The position numbers and the translations under genes were made by a program. Positions 13,111 to 25,189 of a DNA stretch of 64,000 bases are shown in pieces (the first letter of the stretch is position 1; each line of letters begins with the position of its first letter). This stretch comes from Narthecium ossifragum (Eukaryota; Streptophyta; Magnoliopsida; Dioscoreales; Nartheciaceae), in the NCBI GenBank assembly GCA_963920575.1, contig OY986974.1, positions 4,844,729-4,908,728 of the forward strand, given 5' to 3'. Under the pieces are notes generated by a model. It was not told where the DNA came from. It saw only the letters and a list, made by a program, of their open reading frames with translations, and ran no database searches.

Positions 13111-14967
13111 TTAAATAATTTTCTCGGTAACACTCTCCCTCGGCCTCTCCTGCCGTGCAACCAAACGTAACCTAGGTTTTTCTTTTCTTTTCTTTTTAGG
13201 GCTGGAGTCTCTTTGTTTTGTGAGGTTCTCATCAAATAGAAACATAAGAAAGAAAATAAATGCAATCTGAGAGTTGAAATAACTCACATGAGCATTTTGT
13301 ATTTTTACTGCCAAATTAGGTACATGTAGCTTTTTTAGCCTGCATTCAATGTGCATGCTATTATATAAAGTTTGGAAGATTATTTATATATGATGTCTAT
13401 TAATGAGGTAAATTTTAGGAGATAATTAACTATGTGCATTACTTGTAAAATTAAGGAGAGGTAATTGATCGTTCACAAAGCGTGTCGTTAAAGCGCAACA
13501 AACTTCAATCAAAATATAATCCTTATTCTTTCACTATCCTACAGGGTAGACTAGTGGTGCAGTTCGGAGTCGATCCAGAGGGAAAACGTTGGAAACTGAA
13601 ATCAATACTCAAAACTCAAATCCTACGCGGAGTAATCAAAATTGAATGTAAAATTACTAATAATTACCTAAGAAAGCAAGTAAAGTGATCGAGATTTGAA
13701 CCAAGTTAAGAATTACCTAGGGATTACTCAATCCATCATAGCTTCACCTTCAATCTTCTCGTGTTATCCTCTTGCTCTCTTTTCTCAACATTATGGATCA
13801 TATAACTACAAGCTCACGTGAATTCCTAAAATAAGATTTATGTTCATAACGACATAGCATATCTTTCTTGGCATAAGTTGTATTCGATCCTACGATTACT
13901 TTAAATTATACTACTCCTAATAACCTTGGCACAACCTATCCTAACATAGCATAGCCTATCTCAAAAGCAAACCATAAATCACATGAAACCCATATCATAA
14001 ATTTATATAAACAATCACAGAAAGATTATACGACTGAAAATACTTCAAAGGAACTCTGTTCCCTCAAATCTCTAATCATTAAAACCATATTTATGAGATC
14101 ATGTTCAGAAGAAGTTTACAAGAATCAAACCAAAGAAAATCAAAAGTTACACTAGGGTTTCATGATATTCCTAAGGTTAAGAATTAGTTACTCATCTTCT
14201 GGGAAAAATCCATAGGTGTTGGGAAGGAAGTCGTCGATCCCCGCGGAAAGATCTTCATCTTCAAAACCCTAGTCTTCTCCAAAAGTGGTTCAAAAGATGA
14301 TAATTTTCGGCTGGAATAGCCCATTTTATATAATAGAGACCCTTCATCCCTGAATTAGGAGTCATAATTGAACTTAAACTCTAGTTTTCCTAAATTCCGT
14401 ACTGATGATGTCATCCAAGAGATCCATTGGACTCAAAATTGATCCATCGCTCAAGTCGGTTTGACTGGGTCTCCACTGCCACGTCATTAATTTCAGCCTT
14501 TCTTTCCAACTTCCATATATCCGACTTTGATTAAAACCTGGTGCCAATGTATACGGAATCTCACAAAGTTTTCAACATGAAAGTTATAGTTCTTGAAGTA
14601 TTCTTTCATCTCCCAAAATTTCAGAATATTTAGAGTTCTGTAGAATTTATGGTGATTTATTTCCAAACAGTCAACGAAGAAGTTTTTTTTAAAATTTAAT
14701 GATTTTTAATCAAATTTCTTGTATTTCTTCTCAAATCCTATTTAGACCTGAAATAAAACAATAAGATATCAAATACAACTACTCCAACCCCTGTCACCCC
14801 GCCCCATCCCGTTGCCATCCCTAGAAACAACAATGATTTCAAAGATTCAAATATTATTTATAACCAAACATTGGATTCTCTTATTCTTGTCTATATATAT
14901 GAAACTCCTGGCTGGTTAGGTCGGAAGGAAGTTTTTGAGGTTTTTTTTTAAAAAAAATTTATTATTA
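13111..14967. other. Intergenic, no gene; possible retroelement leader
   Basis: AT-rich. GTCGATCCAGAGGGAAAACG at about 13571 resembles the conserved leader of several plant LTR elements in inverted relation to 12983. Lineage and boundaries are unclear and no credible coding sequence is present. Confidence 0.3.
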
Positions 14968-15373
14968 GGCCATGTTTGGTTGGGGGATAAGGTTTCCTTA
15001 TCCCGGGTTAAGCCCACTTTATCCCTGCATTACAACCAAACACCATCTAATCCTCACTTTTATCCCTACTTTTATCCTCATTCCTATCCTCACTTTATCC
15101 CTACTTTTCAACCAATCATTACTATATTTTCTCCTCTTTTCAACCAATCACACCAACTTTATCCCAACTTTTTTACTTTTCAACCAATCATTATCTCATT
15201 ATCCCTACTTTTCAACCAATCACATCAACTTTATCCATACTTTTTCAACCAAATATTACTAATTTATCACTACTTTTCAACAAAATACCATACATATCCC
15301 AGTACTTATCCCAGGATACCAATCCCCATTCCCTCTAATCCCGGAATAGCCTATCCCCCAACCAAACGAGGCC
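14968..15373. mobile_element. Tourist-type (PIF/Harbinger) MITE, 406 bp
   Basis: The terminal inverted repeat starts GGCCATGTTTGGTTGGGGGA and is matched inverted at the end (CCCCCAACCAAACGAGGCC). Flanking TTA at 14965-14967 and 15374-15376 is the 3-base target duplication of the PIF/Harbinger superfamily. The interior is pyrimidine-rich with imperfect TTTATCC.TACTTTTCAACCAAT repeats and no transposase, so it is non-autonomous. Confidence 0.85.
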
Positions 15374-15707
15374 TTAGTTGAGTCCTGAGGCTAAAGTTTT
15401 TAAGTGCTTATTTGTGCTTGCTTGGGGGAGTATTATCTGGTGATACTTTTATTTGCATCATGCACCTGGATTGTAACTGGTGGCTTAATTCTAATGTATC
15501 TCGTACTGATGCAGTATTTTTGTCTCCATTTGTTGTGGTTTAATATTTAATTGGGCTGACTAGATGTCAAAACACGTCATCTCTCTATAATTAACGTTAT
15601 TATCAACCATTAAAGTAGTATCTTTAACATGTCGTCCCATGTGTGGATTCTAATTATTCTATGCACACTAACATGAACTTAATTCGAAAGGACCAGTTGA
15701 GCGTGAT

Positions 15708-16007
15708 GAGTTGGTTATGAGCTAACTTGAGGTGGCTCATCCGGATTGCTGACACGTGGCAATCAAGATTGGATCTTATATCATCAACTTATCCCATTTA
15801 TTTGTTAATCCGATAGCAGTTCAAATGCCTCCTATCTCGACTCTTGATAGGTGCGATTTAGGACATGCACCCCCACGCTCTTCTAACGAACGGCTTTCAG
15901 CCCCGTTATGATTCAAATCTTGATGGCCACATGTCAGCAATTCAAATGAGTCATCTCATCTCAGGTTTGCTCATAGCTAACGCCAACTCAAGTTGGCTAC
16001 CAACCAT
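15708..16007. mobile_element. MITE-like inverted-repeat element
   Basis: The left arm (GTTATGAGCTAACTTGAG.. then ATTGCTGACACGTGGC) is found inverted at about 15930-16007 (GCCACATGTCAGCAAT .. CTCAAGTTGGCTACC), around a central spacer of about 130 bases. Imperfect arms and unclear target duplication leave the superfamily open. Confidence 0.5.
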
Positions 16008-16185
16008 TTTCTGATAGTGATTGAATTGAAAGAAACGTATTAAATCATTCCGATTGTATCTCAACGGAAGCAAATGTAGACCAAAATAGGAAGAAGAACA
16101 ACTTGTATTCCTTGATGTTGAGACCTTGACTATTGGGTTTGCTGGTGATATCTTAGTCCATTTCTATGGTTGTGTATGCTTGATC

Positions 16186-17520
16186 TTTTTTTTTAAGAGA
16201 TGAGCCCGAAGGCTAACAACTACAACTTAACTCAGTCCGGGGGCACAGGCGTCCCCGGGCTGGAATTTATTACAGCCTGAACAGAGGTAATAGATCCTAC
16301 TAATCCCCGCAAGGCAGAGCCCCTATTCATAGCTGAAATCCTCGCATTAGCAACCACTTCATCAGCATAAACATTCTCCTCACGAGGAATATATTTCAGA
16401 CGAAAACTTTTATACTTTCCAACCTTGTGCCAGATGCCCAGGAGCAACGACAACAACTCCCTCGAAGCCGGAAACCTGCCATTAACCAGATTCACCACTG
16501 ACTGAGAATCACATTCCAAAATTAAATCTCTGCAACCCCTATCCAATCCTTCCTGCAATGCCCTGGATATTGCTGAAAGCTCACCAACTAACACAATGTC
16601 ATGGTCCCAAGACATAGTATCTGCAACCGACCAATGAATCCTCTGCTCATTGTCAACACATACAATCCCAATACCAATTAGACCATCAACGAAGCTTGCC
16701 GAAGCATCAACTTGCAGACAGACCGCACCCGATCTCCGTCCTCCATGTCTTGCATGTCCATTAGAAAAGTGAACCAGATGATACTCTCTGGCCTGCCACC
16801 AAATCCGCCTAAGCACCTCATGTATCACAAATGGTCTCTCGTCATAGAGTAGCGAGCATCGGCTCTTCCAAATACACCATGATGAATATGCAACAACCGT
16901 TTTCTGAAAAATCTTTAACTCCTCTTTAGATGACCACCAAGGAGCTCACAGCAGCTAGCATATGACCATGAATCCAACTCCAACCCAACAGCAGGAAGAA
17001 TGGAGTTCCAAATTACACAAGAAACATGGCATTCAAAGAATAAATGCCCAATGGTCTCCATCGGAACTCCACAGTTCCTGCAAGACCCATCTGAAACCAT
17101 ACGGACATTCCATAGATTAGCTAATGTTGGTAGTTTCCCATGAACTAAACGCCAAAGAAACAATCGCACCCTTGGTCCCGCCGGCACCCTCCAAACCACC
17201 CACCACCAACGTCTCAGACAAGATTCTTGTGACTCAATCCGCCGGTTAGCTTCAAGGAACTGATAACATGACGCAGTAGTGATGGCCCCTGAAGCATTCC
17301 AACCCCAACGAAAGCTGTCCTCCTCTTATACCTGGACTTGCAACACATGTTCCGCCATCTCCCTAGAGAAGCACTGTCTTAGTCGATCCATATCCCAACC
17401 TCCGTTCTCATCCAACAGTGAGCAAACCGATAAACCCACCAATAACTCATCAATCGAAACAGGGGACGACCAACAAGACGATCTCTTCTCACCGACCCAC
17501 CAATCATGGAGCACATGCAC
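16186..17520 (-). mobile_element. 5'-truncated plant LINE: zf-RVT and RNase H remnants
   Basis: Read on the minus strand, the order is that of the 3' end of plant L1-type elements. About 17520-17326 is a frame with VHVLHDWWVGE; 17199-16915 is a zinc-binding RVT domain (RLFLWRLVHGKLPT, CRNCG.PMETIGHLFFEC); 16828-16232 is an RNase H-like domain (LQVDASASFVDG, GELSAISRALQEG, LILECDSQSVVNL, YIPREENVYADEV). The frames are separated by shifts and stops. A run of nine A (T at 16186-16194 on plus) marks the poly(A) end. The 5' side is cut off where an LTR-like element starts at 17521. Non-functional. Confidence 0.8.
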
Positions 17521-18562
17521 TGTCACGCCCCGACCCAGAAAACCCATCCAGGACGGAACGTGAGGGTTCCTATCACTATTCATCTTCAACCGGCGCAGTA
17601 CAAGCGGAAAGGATAAACAAATCAAGTAAAAGTGTTCCATAGGCTAAGCAGATTTTAATCATAATATAACATCAAGTCTTACAATATCTGAGTTTCAAAG
17701 TACAGATTTATACAACATACCAAAGGTTCTCCAAAAAGGGTACAACATGCATAATTATATATCAAAAAGTCACAACAGCCATATCCTCCAACAAAACCTC
17801 AGACGCCTCTGGATGTACTCGCGCCGCCAAAAGCCGAACCTGCTGGCTCCACTGAGGAGGAACTGCCGCCTGCACCTGCAAACGCAGCCCGGGTAGGAAT
17901 GAGCAAAAAGCCCAGTAGGGTTCTACTCTACGGCACACTGAAAGGAGGTAAACAACAACAGTGTCATTTCTCCGCCTAAGTCTAAAGGATGCCACGGGGT
18001 CCCATAACCCCTATCGATTCATCAAAGGATCCTACTCTTCTCAACCGACCACGCTGGGAATACCATCCAAACACGTTGGGAGGAAACCAAGAACCAGAAC
18101 CAGGAGGAACACCCTTTACCCAGCAGGAAGCCACTGCCTGGGGACACACGTCGGGGACATCGACAACCATCCTTAGTACTTGGCCTTGGAGAGCCGACAC
18201 GACCTCTAAACCTCAAGCAGTATAATATTCCAGTCCGACTAACGCAATCCTCAATCACCAAGGATTCAGATCAACAATCACACCCTAATCCTGACTACCC
18301 ATCCACGGTCCTAAGGCTAGATCCGAGCTACCCGAGAGCCTCGGATCGGCGACCTAAAACATCGCCCGCCTAACCTCAAATGCTTCTAATGCATACAATG
18401 CATGAGCTTAAGCAAACATCTACCCTAGATGCCTCTATATGTCACATCACAAGTTATAAGTTCCACAGATATACAATAACCCTCGGCACTCGCCGGCAAG
18501 AGGCTAAGGTTCCACAGTTTCTCATTAACTAGCACTCATAGCTAATTAATGGCTAAGCAAAC
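17521..18562 (+). mobile_element. LTR-like element (family D), left part, interrupted by nested retrotransposon
   Basis: Begins TGTCACGCCCCGACCCAGAA, the same start as the element at 57938, and follows the same order of blocks (CGCAGCCCGGGTAGGA, CAGTAGGGTTCTACTC, CCCTCGGCAC). It is interrupted after 18562 by the insertion at 18563-22479 and resumes at 22485. Noncoding. Confidence 0.65.
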
Positions 18563-19644
18563 AGAAGCTCTAAGAGGGGGGGCTTATCTTAGGCTTTAAA
18601 CAATAAAATCAATTAAGGAAAATTGAGTAGGAGGAGTCTAATCAAGTAATATGCTTGCAATGATAAGAGTAGATACTTAAGCATATAAATAGAAGGATAG
18701 AGGAGAGTTAGAGAGATTGCACCAGAATATTTATAGTGGTTCGGCCAACCATGCCTACATCCACTTCTCCCAAAGGCCTCCTTGGGGTTCCACTACTTGT
18801 CAAGACCTCTTACAAGCTTCCACCAAGCTTACGGGTGCTTGGCAACCTATCCACCAAGCTTACGGGTGCTTGGTAACCTTACAATCTCTCCAATCTCACT
18901 ATTGGATCTCTCTCTCAAAGTCTACTTCACACTTGAAGTAGTTTTACAAAGGTTTAGCTCACTAATAAGAGATAGAAACTTGCTAGAATATTATTACAAT
19001 AATCCCTTAGCTCCCTCTAAGTACCTGGCAAGTTAGCTGGACTTTCTCTTATATAGCTGAGCCTCCAACCCCTCCAAATAGCCTCCCAACGGCTATTTCT
19101 TTCTCCTGCAACGGCTCTTTAACGGCTAGTTTCTGGGCTCACGGTCGACCGTCGCATCGTCCGTGACATCGTCCGCCAGCCTTTCTTGAGCCACGGTCGA
19201 TCCACCAATCGACCGTCGCACCGCACGGTCGATCCACCTATCGACCGTCACTCCTCACGGTCGACCGTCCCATCGACCGTGACATCGTCCGTCAGGCTCT
19301 GTTGCGAAAACCTCTTCCCAGGGTCGATGCACCGATCGACCGTCGCTCTTTCGAGCCAAGTCACATAGGCCACGGTCCATCGACCGTCACACCTCACGGT
19401 CGACCGTCCCATCGACCGTGACATCGACCGTCGCCTATATTCCCATTGTCAGCTTCCGCGGTCGATCCTTCCATCAACCGCCATATCCCACGGTCGATCC
19501 ATGCATCGTCCGTCGCATCGACCGTCAGTACAAAACTCAATAAATATGATTTAAATGCTTTCCAAATTAAGGGATAATAATATTAAATCATTGTTTTATC
19601 ATCAAATATATATTGACATCATCAAAACAATATCTGGGCTAACA
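18563..19644 (-). repeat. 3' LTR of the gag-only retrotransposon (left on plus strand)
   Basis: Ends ..GGGCTAACA. Its outer base pair is AG where the other LTR has TG, a substitution at the canonical terminus. It carries a TATA box (TATATAAG, reverse complement of 19048-19055) and an array of ACGGTCGA/TCGACCGT motifs at about 19139-19530. Confidence 0.9.
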
Positions 19645-20275
19645 ATCTCCCTCTTTTTGATGATGGCAACCCTTTAAATTGTGATGATAAAACCTTGAAA
19701 GCTCGCTCTTAATTTGTGCATCCATTTACCTCATAAAATATGTTCTAAAGTTAATTTCACTTAGGCATGCAAGTCATATGTCACTAAAAGGATATATCAG
19801 GCTTGATTATAGGTCAAAAGATGTGAAAGTGCAAAATATGACATATGTACCTCTTTGTATAGAACCATGATATTTGAACATTGATTAAATCATCAGTAAA
19901 TCCTTAAAAGATTTCAGATATTCGAATATAAGGTTTTAAGAGCTTTCAAAAACTGATATCACAATATCACAATATTTCTCCCTCTTTGACATTATCAAAA
20001 AGATTTGGTAGAGGGGGAGAGAAGAATCAAACAAAGGCTTTTCTTAATAGAAACAAATAGAAAGTTTTAAAATCATCTCAAAACAATATACCAAATGAAG
20101 ATAATCAAAAACGGTCATTTGTAAAAAGTAATCAAATCTTCACATAAAGGACTTTCTTAAACCATTTTTAAACATGAAATTTCTTTTTTTTTTTAAAAAT
20201 GGAATAAGAAGATGTAATGGAGGAGACATATATAAAAAATTAAGACATACCTCCATTACCTTTTAAACCAAAATG

Positions 20276-21328
20276 TTATCCTCCTTTAAATACCTTGTGC
20301 CTCCACTTGTCAATTTTGTTTTCTTTTATTTCGAAGGCAGTTAGACAAAGATTTGCAGTTTCTTTTTCTTCTTCTTCTTCGGAGGTAGAGGTCGAGTCAC
20401 TTTCTTCCTTGGCCTTCTTCTTCTTCTTTGAAGATTTGAGCTTTGGACAATCCGGCATGTAATGTCCGGGCTTCCCACACTCATAACAAGTAACTTTATT
20501 TAAGTAAGAAGAGGGCTTTCCTTTTTCACCTTGGGAATTTTTCTTTCCTTGATTCTTGATGATTCGTTGGATTCTCCTTGTGATCTTTTGCATCTCCTCA
20601 TCATCATCTTCATCGCTTGAGTCGGATGAATCCTTGTATGTTGACTTGAAAGCAATGGTTTTCTTTTTCTTCTTTTCTCCATCATTGCTCCTCTCCATGT
20701 TCATCTCATATGTCATGAGAGAACCCATTAGCTCATCAAGGGACAGCTTGGTTAAATCTTTAGCCTCTTCGATTGCTGTCACCTTGGGATCCCATGACTT
20801 AGGTAGACACCTAAGAACCTTTCTCACTTTCTCATCATTAGTATAGCTCTTACCAAGAGAATCAAGAACATTTATAATATTGGTAAAGCGAGTAAACATT
20901 TCATTTATATTTTCATCATCCTTCATAGAGAATAACTCATAGTCATTAACAAGCATGCTAATCTTAGACTCCTTTACTCGGCTAGTTCCTTCATGAGTTA
21001 TCTCAAGCTTCTCCCATATTTCCTTAGCCGATTTACAAGCTGAAATTCTATTAAATTCATCATGGCTAAGGGCACAAAATAAGAAATTTTTGGCTTTGGC
21101 ATTGACTTGGAGATTTTTTAAATCAGTACGGGTGAACTCACTTCTAGCCTTAGGCACTTCCTTTCCTTCATGAATTTTGGTAGGAATAGTTGGGCCATCC
21201 TCAATAGTCATCCATGCTTCATAATCCATGCATTTTACAAATATTTCCATTCTATTCTTCCAATATGTATAATTTGAACCATTGAAGTATGGTGGCCTAT
21301 TTGTGGATTGTCCCTCTATGTTTTTCAT
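20276..21328 (-). CDS. Retrotransposon gag polyprotein (Copia-type, UBN2/DUF4219-like) with CCHC knuckle
   Basis: An uninterrupted 350-residue frame. The N-terminus has the PYFNGSNYTYWKNRMEIF motif typical of Copia gag, followed by the UBN2-like region (KSAKEIWEKLEITHEGT, RFTNIINVLDSLGK, KVLRCLPKSWDPKVTAI). A zinc knuckle CYECGKPGHYMPDC (CX2CX4HX4C) lies around residue 280, after a basic KKKKK stretch and an acidic DSSDEDDDEE tract; a second KKKKK and an acidic EEEEE tract follow. In this family the protein forms the virus-like particle and binds RNA. Translation ends by a stop at 20276 without pol. The open frame suggests the copy is fairly young. Confidence 0.9.
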   Translation of the reverse strand: MKNIEGQSTNRPPYFNGSNYTYWKNRMEIFVKCMDYEAWMTIEDGPTIPTKIHEGKEVPKARSEFTRTDLKNLQVNAKAKNFLFCALSHDEFNRISACKSAKEIWEKLEITHEGTSRVKESKISMLVNDYELFSMKDDENINEMFTRFTNIINVLDSLGKSYTNDEKVRKVLRCLPKSWDPKVTAIEEAKDLTKLSLDELMGSLMTYEMNMERSNDGEKKKKKTIAFKSTYKDSSDSSDEDDDEEMQKITRRIQRIIKNQGKKNSQGEKGKPSSYLNKVTCYECGKPGHYMPDCPKLKSSKKKKKAKEESDSTSTSEEEEEKETANLCLTAFEIKENKIDKWRHKVFKGG

Positions 21329-21373
21329 ATTGATTTAGGATCCTCTATGGGTTGTTACACCACAAAAATAGAG

Positions 21374-21392
21374 ACCTAGCTCTGATATCAAT
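21374..21392 (-). other. Primer-binding site of the gag-only retrotransposon
   Basis: On the minus strand the interior next to the 5' LTR reads TTGATATCAGAGCTAGGTC, close to the TGGTATCAGAGC tail complementary to initiator methionine tRNA. It fixes the element's direction. Confidence 0.75.
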
Positions 21393-22479
21393 TGAAGCTC
21401 TAAGAGGGGGGGCTTATCTTAGGCTTTAAACAATAAAATCAATTAAGGAAAATTGAGTAGGAGTCTAATCAAGTAATATGCTTGCAATGATAAGAGTAGA
21501 TACTTAAGCATATAAATAGAAGGATAGAGGAGAGTTGGAGAGATTGCACCATAATATTTATAGTGGTTCGGCCAACCATGCCTACGTCCACTTCTCCCAA
21601 GGGCCTCCTTGGGGTTCCACTACTTATCAAGACCTCTTACAAGCTTCCACCAAGCTTACAGGTGCTTGGCAACCTATCCACCAAGCTTACGGGTGCTTGG
21701 TAACCTTACAATCTCTCCAATCTCACTATTGGATCTCTCTCTCAAAGTTTACTTCACACTTGAAGTAGTTTTACAAAGGTTTAGCTCACTAATAAGAGAT
21801 AGAAACTTGCTAGAATATTATTACAATAATCCCTTAGCTCCCTCTAAGTACATGGCAAGTTAGCTGGACTTTCTCTTATATAGCTGAGCCTCCAACCCCT
21901 CCAAATAGCCTCCCAACGGCTATTTCTTTCTCCTGCAACGGCTCTTTAACGGCTAGTTTCTGGGCTCACGGTCGACCGCCACATCGTCCGTGACATCGTC
22001 CGCCAGCCTTTCTTGAGCCACGGTCGATCCACCAATCGACCGTCGCATCGCACGGTCGATCCACCTATCGACCGTCACTCCTCACGGTCGACCGTCCCAT
22101 CGACCGTGACATCGTCCGTCAGGCTCTGTTGCGAAAACCTCTTCCCAGGGTCGATGCACCGATCGACCGTCGCTCCTTCGAGCCAAGTCACATAGGCCAC
22201 GGTCGATCGGTCCATCGACCGTCACACCTCTCGGTCGACCGTCCCATCGACCGTGACATCGACCGTCGCCTATATTCCCATTGTCAGCTTCCGCGGTCGA
22301 TCCTTCCATCAACCGTCATATCCCACGGTCGATCCATGCATCGTCCGTCGCATCGACCGTCAGTACAAAACTCAATAAATATGATTTAAATGCTTTCCAA
22401 ATTAAGGGATAATAATATTAAATCATTGTTTTATCATCAAATATATATTGACATCATCAAAACAATATCTGGGCTAACA
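21393..22479 (-). repeat. 5' LTR of the gag-only retrotransposon (right on plus strand)
   Basis: TGAAGCTC..GGGCTAACA on plus. Nearly identical to the other LTR, differing by scattered substitutions and small indels. The TATA box (TATATAAG) is at 21875-21882 on minus. The palindrome array at about 21968-22362 therefore lies upstream of it, in U3. Confidence 0.9.
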
Positions 22480-22484
22480 CAAAC

Positions 22485-22914
22485 AACTGATCATTTAATT
22501 ACAATCATACAAGTATTTAAATGCAAGTAAAGCCATATATTTACCAAGAAGGAAGTCACATGAATCGATTCTCAAACCCGATGGAAAACCCCTTGAAAAC
22601 CCCATCAAATCCCCCTACATGCTTCCCAACATGTTTAGGTACTAATCCCAAACCAAATCCGTCCAAGAAAAGCCAGAAAACACTGTTCAGGCGCTCACGG
22701 TCGATGCGACGGTCAATCCGACGGTCGACCGTCAGGCCCAGAGTAAGTATATTAAAGCTTGACGGTCGATACATCGATCGACCGTCGAGCCTGACGGTCG
22801 ATGCACCGATCGACCGTCGAGCTCGCGACGCAAAATGCCAGAAATCCCATTCCTAGGTTTTCACGGATCAAAACATGTTTTAAAACAATGAAACTTGGTA
22901 GGCAAGTGTATTTT
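22485..22914 (+). mobile_element. Family D LTR-like element, right part, running into the gap
   Basis: Continues the sequence interrupted at 18562. The blocks ATTTAAATGCAAG.AA, CCTTGAAAACCCC and GAAAACACT.TTCAGG match 58990-59175 of the sister element. It ends in ACGGTCGA/TCGACCGT palindromes (22698-22825) before the N run. Confidence 0.65.
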
Positions 22915-23114
22915 NNNNNNNNNNNNNNNNNNNNNNNNNNNNNNNNNNNNNNNNNNNNNNNNNNNNNNNNNNNNNNNNNNNNNNNNNNNNNNNNNNNNNN
23001 NNNNNNNNNNNNNNNNNNNNNNNNNNNNNNNNNNNNNNNNNNNNNNNNNNNNNNNNNNNNNNNNNNNNNNNNNNNNNNNNNNNNNNNNNNNNNNNNNNNN
23101 NNNNNNNNNNNNNN
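22915..23114. other. Assembly gap, 200 N
   Basis: Exactly 200 unresolved bases, so the size is probably a placeholder. Any feature reaching this point, including the family D element, may continue inside it. Confidence 0.99.
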
Positions 23115-23284
23115 GGTGGAGAGAGGAAGAGGAGAGAGAAAAAATGGGAAAATATAGGAAAAATAGGGGGAAAGGAGTAGAAAAATAGGAGGGAAAATAT
23201 GGAAAAAGATAAAAAAAAAATTACAGAAGAAAAGTGGAGGTGACTGAAAAGACTCTTGATGAAGACTTTCAACCAATTAAGTTG

Positions 23285-23860
23285 TAATTTGAAAAGTTAA
23301 AAAGATGAAAATACATGAAACATGAAATGAATTTAAAAAGATGAAAATGGAGTTAAAAAGATGAAAATGTATTTAAAAAGATGAAAATGAATTCAAAAAA
23401 AAAATGAAAAAAAAAATACATTTTAAAAGATGAAAATAGAGTTAAAAAGTTAAAAATAAAGTTAAAATGATGAAAATACATTTAAAATGATGAAAATGGA
23501 GTAACAAATATGAAAATACATGTAAAAAGATGAAAATGAATTTAAAAAGATGAAAATACATTTAAAAGATGAAAAAATGCATTTAAAAAAATGAAAATGA
23601 ATTTAGAAAGATGAAAATGAATTTAAAAAGATGAAAATGCAGGAAAGATAAAATCAATTTTAAAAGATGAAAATTCATGTACAAAGATGAAAATGCATTT
23701 AAAAAGATAAAAATAAATTTAAAAAGATAAAAAATACATTTAAAAAGATGAAAATGCATTTAAAAAGAGGAAAATGGATTTAAAAAGATAAAAATGAACT
23801 TTAAAAGATAAAAATGAAGTTGAGAAGATGAACATGCAGGAAACATAAAAATGCATTTTC
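23285..23860. repeat. Minisatellite of about 18 bases, TTTAAAAAGATGAAAATG
   Basis: Some thirty imperfect tandem units vary between GATGAAAATG[A/C/G]A and GATAAAAATG spacing. The complementary motif TTTTCATCTT continues past the array at 23885-23945 in inverted orientation, so the ends could pair. Confidence 0.85.
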
Positions 23861-23949
23861 ATCTAACTTGTCTTTTTTTCTTTCTGATTTATTTTCATCT
23901 TTTGTTGATTTTCATCTTTTTTTTTATCCATTTTCATCTTTCTAATATA

Positions 23950-24900
23950 TTATTATCTTTGTTGATTTAATTTGGATTCAGACCGAATCAAGTTGGGTTG
24001 AATCAGATTCGATCTGATCCGAGCAGACTGCTTGGCATGGTGGAACCAACTCATACCCAACCAGCTCAGGGAGAGCTGCTCGTCTGATCTGGTCCAATCT
24101 GCCTAGGATGGGGGGTCAATTTGTTCAGATCAGGCTCAAGTGGTCAACATGATCTAATCAATTCAGATGGGCTCAACCCGATACATGACTTGGAGAAGAA
24201 GGTAAGGCCAATCGGATGACTGAGAGAGCTCTGGCCTTGGTCAACGATGAGGACGGACCGACGGTCGACGACGCCGGTAGGGATTAAGTCGTGGTGGCCT
24301 AGGGACTCGATCCACGGTGTTGGATCGTCGGTGGCGCCGCCGTAAATGGCGGATCTAAGGAGGAGGCGGCGGTGCTCTTGGAGAAGGGAGGTAGTGCTTG
24401 GTCGTCGGATTTAGCCGGAGGATGGGCGGAGAAGGGTGGGAGGGAACTCGAGTACCCGAATTCGGGGTCAGATGGGAATGAGGAGGTCGGAAATAGCGGT
24501 GCAAAGGGCGACGGTGCCGGATCCGTGAGGAGGGTCAAACTCTCGGGGTTGGCTCACGACGAAGACAGATGTTGAGGGAGGTCGGACGACGTCGAGGTGT
24601 CGTCGGGGGTCGTCGAGGAAGGTGGAGACGTCATGCACGCTGGTTCAGGAGACTAGACGGTGCTGGAAGCCCGTTGGTAGGTGGAGGCGGCGTCGGATCT
24701 GAGAGAGGGGAGGAACTCGAGTGACGCTTCCGGCGAGGAGGGCGATTAGACAGCGTCGGGCGTCGTCGGAGAAGGGGAGATCGCCGGGAAGGGGGTGGTC
24801 GCCGGAGTGGATGAGCGACGGAGAAGGTGATTATTCTCTCGCCGGAGGAGAGGAGAGAGATAGGAGAGAAAAAAAGGTTGGAATAAAAAAAGTAAAATAA
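23950..24900. other. GC-rich stretch without a recognised gene
   Basis: From about 24230 the composition turns GC-rich and CGTCG-rich, with short open frames on both strands (24299-24538 minus, 24372-24575 plus). Proline/serine-rich translation and lack of any known motif suggest a 5' leader or transposon edge rather than a protein. It may be a captured gene fragment. Confidence 0.3.
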
Positions 24901-25114
24901 AATAAGAGTATTATTGTCTTTTTGAGGTGTTTTGGGCTTATTAACCTAAAAAAATGTGTCTGGGGTTTTTGACAAGAAGCATGGGGTCTTGGACAAGGAG
25001 AGGCTAGATTTAGGGTTCTGGTCAAATACTCCATAATATTTTAGGAGTTGGTGGCTATATAATATATATTTTTCCATTTCAGAGTTAATATTATATTTCA
25101 CCACTAAATAATCT

Positions 25115-25155
25115 TTTGGGTTTTTTACTTATAAATCTATAAAAACTTCATAAAT

Positions 25156-25189
<34 letters not shown>

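Larger units (their letters stand above)
18563..22479 (-). mobile_element. Complete gag-only (TR-GAG type) LTR retrotransposon
   Basis: Two long direct LTRs (18563-19644, 21393-22479) flank a 1748-base interior, and CAAAC occurs on both sides (18558-18562, 22480-22484) as the target duplication. The orientation is minus: beside the right LTR is a primer-binding site (reverse complement of 21374-21392, TGATATCAGAGCTAGG, resembling initiator-Met tRNA sites), and beside the left LTR is a polypurine tract (AAAAAGAGGGAGA, reverse complement of about 19646-19658). The only long frame is gag. There is no protease, integrase or reverse transcriptase, so it must depend on another element's enzymes. 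It is nested in the family D element. Confidence 0.9.

Noticed and set aside
14935..15381. 148-codon frame rich in Pro/Tyr/Phe
   Set aside because: Produced by the repetitive interior of the MITE at 14968-15373.
19139..19530. Regularly repeated ACGGTCGA motifs reminiscent of a CRISPR array
   Set aside because: Units are irregular, spacers are not unique fixed-length sequences, and the array sits inside a plant LTR present twice.
20556..20846. Plus-strand frame opposite gag, Ser/Phe-rich
   Set aside because: It is the antisense shadow of the acidic and lysine tracts of the intact gag frame.
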